This document shows positions 1 to 6,757 of a stretch of DNA of 64,000 bases, piece after piece. The DNA comes from Acidobacteriaceae bacterium (lineage in GTDB: Bacteria; Acidobacteriota; Terriglobia; Bryobacterales; Bryobacteraceae), in the NCBI GenBank assembly GCA_019233755.1, contig JAFAMD010000034.1, forward strand, positions 29,059-93,058. Direction: 5' to 3'. Both the position numbers and the translations under genes were made by a program. The notes beneath the pieces were generated by a model. That model did no database searches. It had not been told where the DNA came from and was given only the letters and a program-made list of their open reading frames with translations. The number at the start of each line of letters is the position of its first letter. The stretch's first letter is position 1.

Positions 1-8
1 CTGCACAA

Positions 9-881
9 TTGAGCGGAATTCCTATAGGCCGGGAGCTTTCCGATTTCGAGCGCCTCTATGAGACATCGAGCGCCGGGGAATTCGGATTCTCGTTCGGCGA
101 ATTTTGCCAGATGCTCGACGACGTGCTGCATCGTTCCCTTCCGGCCGGGTATGGCGCACGCGAACGCACACAGTTCCTGGCGAACCTCAGGCTCGAGGAT
201 CTGCTTCTGGCGCGTGCGTGCGCACGCGGGCACGAGCGTGCCTGGGACCGTTTTCTCGTGTTGTATCGCGAGAAGTTGTATCTCGCAGCGGCGGCGATCG
301 CCAGAGAAGAATCTGTTGCACGCGAACTCGCGGATTCGCTTTACGCGGATCTCTTTGGCACACGGGAACAGGCAGATGGCCGGCGCATCTCTAAGCTGGA
401 GTCTTACACGGGCCGAGGGTCTATGGAGGGATGGCTCAGAACGGTGCTCGCGCAAGAGTATGTTAATCGTTTTCGCAGCCAGCGCAGAGTGGTTCGCTTT
501 GATGACGCAATCGAGGTTACGGCGCATACGAATTCGAGCGGACCGTTTCCGGCGATGGAATATGGGCATGTGGCTCGCGCGACGGACGCGGCCCTAGCAG
601 CTCTCTCACAAGAGGAACGGTTTCTGCTGGCGGCGTACTATCTGGACGGGCGAACACTCGCGGAGATTGGCCGTGTGCTGCGGCTGCATGAATCATCCAT
701 CAGCCGACGATTGGAGAAGATCACTGCGGCTTTGCGCAAACGAATCGTGAAAGAGCTATGTAACAGCGGAATTTCGAGGACAGCGGCGGAAGAGATGCTC
801 GAAATGGATGTACGCGACCTGGGCGTGGACGTCCGCAAACGGCTCGCGCAAGAAAGGCAGGACGAATCGTTCTCTCAATAG
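9..881 (+). CDS. RNA polymerase sigma-70 family factor (ECF-like)
   Basis: Likely directs RNA polymerase to a specific promoter set. Residues about 65-160 resemble sigma region 2, with a helical segment and an acidic/aromatic stretch ending in EYVNRFRSQRR. Residues about 195-245 look like region 4, with LSQEERFLLAAYYLDGRTL followed by a helix-turn-helix around LAEIGRVLRLHESSISRRLEK. The C-terminal ~45 residues are extra compared with ordinary ECF factors. The TTG at position 9 is the first start inside the window, but the frame is open to the window edge, so the true N-terminus may lie upstream. A zinc-finger anti-sigma gene follows 14 bp later, the usual sigma/anti-sigma pairing. The exact ECF group is not assignable by eye. 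Confidence 0.8.
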   Translation: MSGIPIGRELSDFERLYETSSAGEFGFSFGEFCQMLDDVLHRSLPAGYGARERTQFLANLRLEDLLLARACARGHERAWDRFLVLYREKLYLAAAAIAREESVARELADSLYADLFGTREQADGRRISKLESYTGRGSMEGWLRTVLAQEYVNRFRSQRRVVRFDDAIEVTAHTNSSGPFPAMEYGHVARATDAALAALSQEERFLLAAYYLDGRTLAEIGRVLRLHESSISRRLEKITAALRKRIVKELCNSGISRTAAEEMLEMDVRDLGVDVRKRLAQERQDESFSQ

Positions 882-894
882 ATTTCGCGGCAGT

Positions 895-1992
895 ATGACG
901 AAACTTCCTCAATTCGTTCGTTCAAGGCTGGCGCCAAGGGAAAGGCAAGCGGTCGATCATCCCGACGCAGCTTTGCTCTCGGCGTTCATCGAGCAAAGCT
1001 TGTCTGCTCATGAGCGTGCGGATGTATTCGCGCATCTGGCGCAGTGTGACACATGCCGGGAGATTGTGGCGTTAAGCTCGGCGGCCGGCGAGAGCGATGT
1101 GCCTGACTCACCGATTCCCGGAAGACGCACCTGGTGGAATTTGCGATGGCCGGCTGCAGCGTTGGTCGCGTCGCTGGTCATCGCGGTCATTTCGCATCCG
1201 GTAATTTTTCGGAATTCCACACCGCCAGCTCCGGCGCCGGTGCGCGCCCCATTAGAGCTGCAAAACGGAATTTCAGATGCGATGAAGGCATCGAGGGGGG
1301 AAGCGAGGCCGTCCGCGCCAGCCAAGCACAAGGCAGCCAAGAAAGAGCCGGCTGCGCCTCCAGGTCTCGTCACGAAACGTTTCGACCTGCAATCAACCCT
1401 TCAACAATCCCTTCCAGCCGCATCGCCGTCTGCGCCACCGGTTGTAATGCTATCCAATCCCATGACTCCCTTGCCTGATTCGACAGGCACGATTTCCGCT
1501 CCGCAACACAGGACGAAAACGCTGGAAGCCCGTGGCTTCGTTCCGCAGGTGCAAGGCAATGCCGACCTGGTTGTCCAAAGTGCAGCGCAGCAGCCTGGTT
1601 CTTATGGCATGGCCAGCCAATTTGCCAGTAAGTATGCAGAGAGGAGCCGGGGAACAAGTCTCTGGAGTCTGGAGGTGCAGCCGAATGCGTTACAAAAATC
1701 AGAGGACGGCGGCAAGACATGGCACAGCGTTCACGTGGACGATCACGCCCGCCTCGACGCGTTGTCCTCCGCCGGGACTGACGTCTGGGTAGGCGGGGCT
1801 GACGGTGCGCTATTTCACTCGGCAGATGACGGCTTGCACTGGGCTTCAGTGATCGTTGCCGATGAGACCACACGCCTGACAGGAACAATTACCCGAATCG
1901 ATGCCATTGATGCAAATTCAATCAGGCTAAGAGCCAACCCCGGCGGCTATTGGGTGACCAGCGACGGCGGTTTGCACTGGCGGCGAGAATAG
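895..1992 (+). CDS. Zinc-finger anti-sigma factor with YCF48-like C-terminal domain
   Basis: Predicted membrane-anchored inhibitor of the preceding sigma factor. An HxxxCxxC zf-HC2 motif (H47, C51, C54) sits in the cytoplasmic N-terminus. One membrane helix follows at about residues 85-105, then a Pro/Ala-rich linker at about 110-230. The last ~100 residues hold BNR/YCF48-type repeats, visible as SEDGGKTWHSV, HSADDGLHWASV and TSDGGLHWRRE. Such Asp-box strands fold into beta propellers and would lie outside the membrane as a sensor. ATG 895 was chosen over the longer upstream frame because it directly follows the sigma gene and starts just before the zinc-binding region. The anti-sigma role is from the family; the sensory role of the tail is inference. 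Confidence 0.8.
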   Translation: MTKLPQFVRSRLAPRERQAVDHPDAALLSAFIEQSLSAHERADVFAHLAQCDTCREIVALSSAAGESDVPDSPIPGRRTWWNLRWPAAALVASLVIAVISHPVIFRNSTPPAPAPVRAPLELQNGISDAMKASRGEARPSAPAKHKAAKKEPAAPPGLVTKRFDLQSTLQQSLPAASPSAPPVVMLSNPMTPLPDSTGTISAPQHRTKTLEARGFVPQVQGNADLVVQSAAQQPGSYGMASQFASKYAERSRGTSLWSLEVQPNALQKSEDGGKTWHSVHVDDHARLDALSSAGTDVWVGGADGALFHSADDGLHWASVIVADETTRLTGTITRIDAIDANSIRLRANPGGYWVTSDGGLHWRRE

Positions 1993-2010
1993 CCAGCATA
2001 CGAGTTGCAT

Positions 2011-2517
2011 ATGAATCTTGGGAAACCTGAGGCGAGAAGGAACAAGTTGTACCACTTCACGAAAGCATTTTGTCTTGCCGGAGCTTTTTTTGCGCTGGCT
2101 GCCGCCGTACGATCGCAATCGCCGCCGCAATCGCCGCTGGCGGAGCAGAATTTAATCCATGTCGAAATCGATGGCTTGCGGAATGACAAGGGGCAAGTTT
2201 TGTGCGCGCTCTTTTCGTCGGCCAGCGATTTTCCGAAAAAGAGCGAAAAGGCGGTCGCACGCGGCAAGTCTGACATTTCCAGTCAGCATGCGGTGTGCGA
2301 ATTTGCCGGAATAGCGCCGGGTACTTACGCCGTATCGGCGTTTCACGACGAGAATTCGAACGGTAAGCTGGACACCAACTTCATGGGAATTCCACGCGAG
2401 GGCGTAGGGGCATCAAACGGGGCAAAGGGCCATATGGGCCCTCCAAAATTCGCTGCCGCTGCGTTTCATTTTTCGGGCGGGCGGCTCAATTTGAAAATCA
2501 CCGTCAATTACTTGTAG
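2011..2517 (+). CDS. DUF2141 domain secreted protein
   Basis: Small exported protein of the DUF2141 family; its biochemical role is unknown. An N-terminal hydrophobic segment (FCLAGAFFALAAAV) looks like a signal peptide. The rest matches the family pattern: a VEIDGLRNDKGQVLCALF strand, GTYAVSAFHDENSNGKLD, then FMGIPREGVGASNGA and a final FHFSGG strand. ATG 2011 is preferred over the TTG two codons earlier. It lies 18 bp after the anti-sigma gene on the same strand and may be cotranscribed with it. Whether it belongs to that sigma regulon is not shown by the sequence. Confidence 0.75.
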   Translation: MNLGKPEARRNKLYHFTKAFCLAGAFFALAAAVRSQSPPQSPLAEQNLIHVEIDGLRNDKGQVLCALFSSASDFPKKSEKAVARGKSDISSQHAVCEFAGIAPGTYAVSAFHDENSNGKLDTNFMGIPREGVGASNGAKGHMGPPKFAAAAFHFSGGRLNLKITVNYL

Positions 2518-2550
2518 CGAGGCCGATCACAGAGGCAGGGAAGCGTCTCT

Positions 2551-3153
2551 TTATCGCACAAGCCGGATAGCGATCCCGGTGAATAGATACAGGCGACCGG
2601 CGAACGCGCCTGCACCGAAAGAAACCGGAGAGTTGAGATGTCTTGCAAGTTGACCGCTGGAGCAGATGTGGTTCTCCCCGGTGTCCGAATTCATGATGTG
2701 GAACTGTTCGCCTTCGCCACGAACGAGCAGAAGGTGAAGCGGGAGAGCGCCCCGAGCGTGACGCGACTCAACCAGGATTACGGGCACGCCGCCGACGAGA
2801 TCCTGCTCGATGAGTAGCGGGCGTGATGGCGGCGATCCCAGGTCGGTCAGGAGCCGGAAATCGAAACCGGGATGCCCGGTTGTGAGGTGATCGCGGAGCG
2901 CCGCGGTGCGGCTTGCATCGTGCAGAATTTGACAGGCCACACCGCAATCCGAAAGATACCGCAGCGCGTTGGCAAGCAACAAACCACGGCCTTCGAGGAA
3001 GCGGCCACGCTGGAGGAGGCCGTGAAGGACAAGTTCCTGACCGCGAAAGTCCGGGTCGAACTCCGTTAAACCGAGTTCAGCCAGCGCGACCGTGACAACA
3101 GCAGCGGTATTTGATTCTTCGTGAAAATGGCGACAGGCGAAAACAGGCCCCAC
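2551..3153 (-). CDS. Hypothetical protein, second gene of an unknown pair
   Basis: I do not recognise this 200-residue protein. It has mixed alpha/beta composition, no clear signal peptide and no membrane segment. The centre (LVGGVPVILVESR...PLHLLLVRGEGEQFHIMNSDTG) weakly recalls C39-like or papain-fold domains, where a final His and Asn/Asp follow a strand, but no catalytic Cys is visible in the expected place, so I do not assign that function. Its GTG start overlaps the stop of the upstream gene by one base (TAGTG), which points to translational coupling and a two-gene operon. Confidence 0.5.
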   Translation of the reverse strand: MGPVFACRHFHEESNTAAVVTVALAELGLTEFDPDFRGQELVLHGLLQRGRFLEGRGLLLANALRYLSDCGVACQILHDASRTAALRDHLTTGHPGFDFRLLTDLGSPPSRPLLIEQDLVGGVPVILVESRHARGALPLHLLLVRGEGEQFHIMNSDTGENHICSSGQLARHLNSPVSFGAGAFAGRLYLFTGIAIRLVR

Positions 3154-3494
3154 TACACAATTGTCGGGGAAGGCGGCAGCTTAGACAGCGCCGCTTTGAT
3201 TCGCGCCAGCACCGCCTCCGGGCTGTGCTCGTCCTCCTGAAGGATGACAGGCTGGATATCACGACGGTCCGCACCGTGTCCCCATTCGAGCCAAAAGTGC
3301 CATGGCCCGTAGCCTCGGCCGCCTTGCAGGCGTATGAATAGTTGGCGAGGATCTTCAGCCAGACCCTCCCGGATCACACGTTCGAGATCGCCTTTTGCTT
3401 TCGAATCGGCAAGGGAAACGGACAGTTTCAGCTTGTCATGAACATAGCTTTTTCGCCCACTGGGTAAGAGTGCAATAGCCATAGTTACTGGCAA
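3153..3494 (-). CDS. Hypothetical small protein, first gene of an unknown pair
   Basis: An unrecognised protein of about 113 residues with no signal or membrane segment. It contains KLKLSVSLADSKAKGDLERVIREGL and an aromatic stretch YGPWHFWLEWGHGADRRD, then a helical C-terminus. ATG codons at 3494 and 3482 are both possible starts. It is followed with a one-base overlap by the 200-residue gene, and the conserved-looking coupling suggests the two products act together. It lies immediately next to the left end of the four-helix-bundle element copy A, transcribed away from it. Confidence 0.45.
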   Translation of the reverse strand: MPVTMAIALLPSGRKSYVHDKLKLSVSLADSKAKGDLERVIREGLAEDPRQLFIRLQGGRGYGPWHFWLEWGHGADRRDIQPVILQEDEHSPEAVLARIKAALSKLPPSPTIV

Positions 3495-3510
3495 AAGACT
3501 TTATCACAAG

Positions 3511-3545
3511 TTAGCCTTCAGCCGTCAGCATTCAGCTATCAGCCC
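3511..3545 (+). repeat. Left heptamer array (TCAGCNN x5), copy A
   Basis: Five 7-bp units in perfect register: TTAGCCT, TCAGCCG, TCAGCAT, TCAGCTA, TCAGCCC. They end 5 bp before the ATG of the decayed four-helix-bundle gene. The array is inverted relative to the one at 3784-3837, so the two could pair. Confidence 0.75.
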
Positions 3546-3550
3546 AGATT

Positions 3551-3796
3551 ATGAGGCATTTCCGGGAACTGAAGGTGTGGCTGAAGGCTCATCGATTGAC
3601 GTTGGCGCTCATCAGATCACGTCTTGTTTTCAGTGGAAGAACTGTACGGTTTAACCAGTCAGCTCCGATGCGCCTGCCCCCGATCCCGGCCAACACAAGG
3701 TGCCACGGCATTGAAACGGATGCTTACTGGGCTGCTTCAGTTGGAGCGCACAGGCGCTCTGTGCCGTCTTGCGCGGTTGAAAAAGCTGACGGCTGA
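3551..3796 (+). pseudogene. Four-helix-bundle (S23/IVP-type) protein remnant, copy A
   Basis: The first 20 codons read MRHFRELKVWLKAHRLTLAL, the start typical of four-helix-bundle proteins related to those encoded in 23S rRNA intervening sequences (TIGR02436 class). The conserved EELYGLTSQLR follows, but in another frame, indicating two single-base losses around 3609-3634. The central helices are deleted, and the end reads through to the right heptamer array. Intact family members are about 115-125 residues, so no functional product is expected. Compare the fuller relic at 50782-51225. Confidence 0.75.
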
Positions 3797-3837
3797 CGGC
3801 TGAGCGCTGAAAGCTGTCTTGACCGCTGAAAGCTCTC
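3784..3837 (+). repeat. Right heptamer array (NGCTGAN), copy A
   Basis: Units AGCTGAC, GGCTGAC, GGCTGAG, CGCTGAA and AGCTGTC run in register. A 5-bp interruption (TTGAC) follows, then CGCTGAA and AGCTCTC. The units are the reverse complement of the left-array motif, so together they form long imperfect terminal inverted repeats. Confidence 0.75.
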
Positions 3838-3859
3838 GTTGGCAAGCACACAGCGCGTT

Positions 3860-4336
3860 TGTTGCCCGATGTGCGCAGCAGATCTTTCGGAGATCATTGG
3901 CGTGCAGTTTCGGCCGGGTGGGTTCGGACCGTTCTCTGGGGTCCCGGCGGACGCATTCAGCAACGCGCACATATCACTCGAAGACGTTTGGGGATCGGGC
4001 GCGCGTCAACTCCGGGACCGCTGCGGGACGCCGGGGATCCGCAGGCTAGGTTCCGTATCCTCGAAAGCGCACTGCTCGATCAAGCGCAACCGGCTCGCAC
4101 GCGATAGGGCGGTGGACTTTGCCATCGAGCAGTTTCAAGCATCTGGGCACGCGGGCATAGCGGTGCGCCAATTGAGCGTTGGGCGGGATGTGCACTGGGC
4201 GGACCTTGCGCTGTCGTGCGGCTACTTCGACCAATCGCACTTTGTGAACGATTTTCGTGCGCTCTCCGGCATCAACCCGACGGCTTACACCGCCAATCGT
4301 TTGAAATGGATGAACCACGTGGCGGTCGAGGCATGA
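3860..4336 (+). pseudogene. AraC-family regulator, 5'-truncated and frameshifted
   Basis: The remnant starts within the middle of an AraC-type sensor domain (LSEIIGVQFRPGGFGPF). It runs to LRDRCG, where the homologous reading moves to another frame (DAGDPQARFRILESALLDQ, about 4025-4100). It then returns to the first frame for RDRAVDFAIEQF and an AraC helix-turn-helix ending in LALSCGYFDQSHFVNDFRA, SGINPTAY. About 100 N-terminal residues are missing, exactly at the right edge of element copy A. A VOC gene follows, a common neighbour of this AraC type. Two compensating shifts plus truncation make it a pseudogene. Confidence 0.75.
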
Positions 4337-4396
4337 AGCAGCCGCATTTCCCATTTTTCCAATACGCGGCGGCCCGTTCTCTCCGAGAATGAGGGC

Positions 4397-4828
4397 ATGT
4401 CAGAATCTTCAAGAAATTGCAAATCCACAGTCATTCCCGGTTTCCGATACCGGAACGCGCCAGCAGCCATTGAATGGTTGTGCGGGGTGTTTGGCTTCGA
4501 GAAACATGCGGTCTATGCGAACCCCGATGGAACGATTGCGCACGCAGAGCTTACGTTCGAGGGCGGCATGATTATGCTCGGATCGGTCAAAAGGTCCGAA
4601 TACGACCAATTGATGAAGCAGCCGGATGAGATTGGGAAGGCGAATACTCACAGCGTAAACTTGATCACCTCCGACCCGGATGCGGTATATGCTCGTGCGA
4701 AGGCCGCCGGCGCCGAGATCGTCTTCGACATTGAAGACAAGGGTTATGGCGGCCGCGCTTTTACCTGCCGCGATCCGGAAGGCTATATTTGGGGAGTCGG
4801 CAGCTACGATCCGTGGCAATCAAAGTAG
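4397..4828 (+). CDS. VOC (glyoxalase/bleomycin-resistance-like) family protein
   Basis: A 143-residue single VOC domain built of two beta-alpha-beta-beta-beta units. The first unit starts at VIPGFRYRNAPAAIEWLCGVFGF and carries AHAELTFEGGMIMLGS. The second spans VYARAKAAGAEIVFDIEDKGYGGRAFTCRDPEGYIWGVG, with the typical D-P-E-G end. VOC proteins bind a metal and catalyse isomerisation or ring opening, or simply bind drugs; the substrate cannot be read here. It follows the broken AraC regulator and may have lost its control. ATG 4397 is the first in-frame start. Confidence 0.8.
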   Translation: MSESSRNCKSTVIPGFRYRNAPAAIEWLCGVFGFEKHAVYANPDGTIAHAELTFEGGMIMLGSVKRSEYDQLMKQPDEIGKANTHSVNLITSDPDAVYARAKAAGAEIVFDIEDKGYGGRAFTCRDPEGYIWGVGSYDPWQSK

Positions 4829-4852
4829 CCCAGCAGGCAGCGGCAGGAGCCG

Positions 4853-5095
4853 CTATTCCAGTGTGGACGCTGAGGTCGAGCGCTGGAAAAAGTCGCGATC
4901 GAGAGTGACGGCAAGGCGGCCGCCATCGACAGAGACGCCGGCGATGCGGCGCGGAAAGGCAGTGTCGTCACCGGCGGCCTGGTCTTCCGCCGAAAGAAAA
5001 ACATCCACGAGGCTGCGGTTGCGTAATTCCAACAAGATGGCGGCGGCCTGATTGAGCAGCTCGCGATCGTGCAGTTCCCGATAGTACTGAGACAT
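4853..5095 (-). CDS. Hypothetical 80-residue protein
   Basis: A small soluble protein starting MSQYYRELHDRELLNQAAAI, with a helical N-terminal half and a hydrophilic end. I do not recognise a family. The ATG at 5095 is preferred over an upstream extension. It converges on the VOC gene (24 bp between ends) and lies downstream of the membrane operon on the same strand, with a 64-bp gap. Coding status is moderate: the composition looks protein-like, but there is no motif. Confidence 0.4.
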   Translation of the reverse strand: MSQYYRELHDRELLNQAAAILLELRNRSLVDVFLSAEDQAAGDDTAFPRRIAGVSVDGGRLAVTLDRDFFQRSTSASTLE

Positions 5096-5159
5096 AACAG
5101 TATTGTGTATCGTACACCGCAGAAAATCGAAAGCGGGCTGGTGTAGCTGCACCCCGGCC

Positions 5160-5609
5160 TCAGGCCAAGGGCGCGGTAGCGGGCTTTGAAAGGGTGAGGG
5201 AGCGAGTGCGCACGAAGCGCACGATGAAGTAGAGCAGGAGCCCGGCGGGCCCGAAGAAGAAAGTCAGGCCGAGGCACGGCACGATCAGCAGGTGGGGGAT
5301 GCCTTGGGCTGTGGAGTCACGAACCTGCCAGGAGCCGATGAAAAGATCGAAGGCAAGATAGTGAATCCAGCCGGCAAGAAGGAGCCAGCGGTTGGCAAAC
5401 AATGCCGCGACTGCTGGAAGAGAGCCGAACCCGCCCTGGGTTTCGCCCCAATGCACGGCAATCAGTGCAGTGTAGGCGATACCGAGCAGGAGTGGAATGA
5501 CCGTGCCCGTGGCCAGCATCGCCCATTTTCGACGCCCGAAGAAGATGAGGACGATCCAGGCGGCAAGGGCAAGTGAATTACTGAGCGAAAAGAGTTGGTC
5601 CGGTGTCAT
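5160..5609 (-). CDS. ABA4-like (DUF4281) membrane protein
   Basis: A 149-residue membrane protein with four hydrophobic helices. The signature WIHYLAFDLFIGSWQVRDS and the following PHLLIVPCLGLTFFFGPAG match the ABA4-like family, named after a plant neoxanthin-synthesis protein. The bacterial role is unknown, perhaps linked to carotenoids or membranes. It starts with ATG 25 bp after the larger membrane gene and is probably the second gene of an operon controlled from the operator region at 6641-6737. Confidence 0.8.
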   Translation of the reverse strand: MTPDQLFSLSNSLALAAWIVLIFFGRRKWAMLATGTVIPLLLGIAYTALIAVHWGETQGGFGSLPAVAALFANRWLLLAGWIHYLAFDLFIGSWQVRDSTAQGIPHLLIVPCLGLTFFFGPAGLLLYFIVRFVRTRSLTLSKPATAPLA

Positions 5610-5634
5610 GGTTAATATCCAGGGTTGGGGAATG

Positions 5635-6621
5635 TCAGACGTATGTGGAAGCGTGTGGCATCCGGGACGGCCGGTGCGCGCCGCCGTCCAGAAGAGCCAC
5701 CGCAGCGAGACTCACAACCAGCCATACGGCTAGCGCCGTGATGGTTCGCGCATCGGGCTGGAGGATGGATTGCCCGCGCAGAGCCTGCCAGGTGAGGATG
5801 GCATATAGCGCGGCGTAGCTGGCGGCCGCTGCGAAGACCATGCCTATTCGCCGTGCTTCGCTTGAAGGCCTATTTGCGAGCAAGAACCAGGTCAAGAGCG
5901 GAATCACCTGCAGGCCATGCAGACCCAGGAAGTGCGGGATGCGCAGATCGCCATGCCGGGTGCTCCAGCCGACGCCGGGCAGACCGGGGCCGCCATCAGG
6001 CGCTCCGACGGTATGGCCGCCGATTGTGGTGCCGGGTTGATGACGAGCCAAGGCTACGGCCTGTTCCTGCGTAGGACGCAGCATCCATCCGCCGGACCCC
6101 GCGCCGAAGATGGTGAGCAGCATGCCGAGCCGGAGCGCCCAGCCCCAGACACGGTCTCGGAATTTTTGGCGCAGCAAAAGAAGGAAAACGGCCACCATTG
6201 TTAGCCAAATGATGCCGATGGCCACACCCATCACAAGATAAAGAGTGCTGTCGATACTCGTGCCGACGTTGAAATGACTGGTAGTTCCGCGCGCCGCCTG
6301 GATATCGATAACGCCGACTTCGAGGATGAGCATGGCAGAAAGCGTCCATTCCAGCACAGGCTTCCAGGCAGTTTTATCGATATAACGAAAAATCCACGCG
6401 ATACTGAGGGCGAAAATGGCGGTGGAAATACCGAATTTAGCGGGTTTCAGCCAGACGGTTACGCCGGTGATGACACGTGGATCGAGGAAGATGCCGACGA
6501 GGGAGAAGAGGAAGGCGGCGAGCATAAGGAGACCGGTAAAGGTGAGCGGCGGGCTGGCTCGGCGGAGTGCTTTGAGTTCACGGCGGAGAGTGGAGAGGAG
6601 AGTGGAGAGGAGAGGGGGCAT
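5635..6621 (-). CDS. Unknown polytopic membrane protein
   Basis: A 328-residue protein with about eight predicted membrane helices, beginning at LTFTGLLMLAAFLFSLVGIF and ending with AVWLVVSLAAVALL. Histidines occur in loops (TSHFN; IPHFLGLHGLQ) but I recognise no enzyme family. ATG 6621 is supported by an AGGAG box seven bases upstream. A short in-gene tandem repeat gives LLSTLLST at the N-terminus. It is first in an operon with the ABA4-like gene and faces a tetR gene. One perfect 19-bp operator lies 20 bp before its start, so TetR repression is likely. Confidence 0.65.
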   Translation of the reverse strand: MPPLLSTLLSTLRRELKALRRASPPLTFTGLLMLAAFLFSLVGIFLDPRVITGVTVWLKPAKFGISTAIFALSIAWIFRYIDKTAWKPVLEWTLSAMLILEVGVIDIQAARGTTSHFNVGTSIDSTLYLVMGVAIGIIWLTMVAVFLLLLRQKFRDRVWGWALRLGMLLTIFGAGSGGWMLRPTQEQAVALARHQPGTTIGGHTVGAPDGGPGLPGVGWSTRHGDLRIPHFLGLHGLQVIPLLTWFLLANRPSSEARRIGMVFAAAASYAALYAILTWQALRGQSILQPDARTITALAVWLVVSLAAVALLDGGAHRPSRMPHASTYV

Positions 6622-6640
6622 GAGAGAGCTCCTTGCAGGT

Positions 6641-6659
6641 ATGTTGACTTCGTCAACAT
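6641..6659. promoter_or_regulatory. TetR operator 1 (perfect palindrome)
   Basis: ATGTTGAC-TTC-GTCAACAT, an 8+3+8 perfect inverted repeat just upstream of the ribosome binding site of the membrane operon. The same sequence differing in one central base occurs at 6719-6737. Confidence 0.8.
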
Positions 6660-6685
6660 CTCTATAGCAGCATCTTAGGTGAGGA

Positions 6686-6704
6686 ATGTATACCTTGTCA
6701 ACAT
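6686..6704. promoter_or_regulatory. TetR operator 2 (half-degenerate)
   Basis: Same 19-bp frame as the other two. The right arm GTCAACAT is intact; the left arm is ATGTATAC, with two mismatches to ATGTTGAC. Probably a weaker site. Confidence 0.6.
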
Positions 6705-6718
6705 CCATTTTCGGAAAA

Positions 6719-6737
6719 ATGTTGACCTCGTCAACAT
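6719..6737. promoter_or_regulatory. TetR operator 3 (perfect palindrome)
   Basis: ATGTTGAC-CTC-GTCAACAT, 8+3+8, located 20 bp before the chosen GTG start of the TetR gene. This position fits autoregulation. Centres of the three sites are about 45 and 33 bp apart. Confidence 0.8.
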
Positions 6738-6757
6738 GGCTGCGTCATGATGGCTTC

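Larger units (their letters stand above)
3511..3859 (+). mobile_element. Four-helix-bundle/heptamer element, copy A (internally deleted)
   Basis: A 349-bp unit that matches the 540-bp unit at 50742-51281 along both ends. Both start with an array of TCAGCNN heptamers, then a Met-Arg-(His/Asp)-Phe-Arg coding start, and end with inverted NGCTGAN heptamers plus a shared ~20-bp tail. Relative to copy B, this copy lacks 145 bp of the gene (the equivalent of 50972-51116) and a 45-bp stretch near the 5' end. It therefore cannot make the full protein. Its right end abuts an AraC gene remnant. Shared ends with a lost centre are the hallmark of a non-autonomous mobile derivative. No target-site duplication could be confirmed, so mobility is inference. 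Confidence 0.55.
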
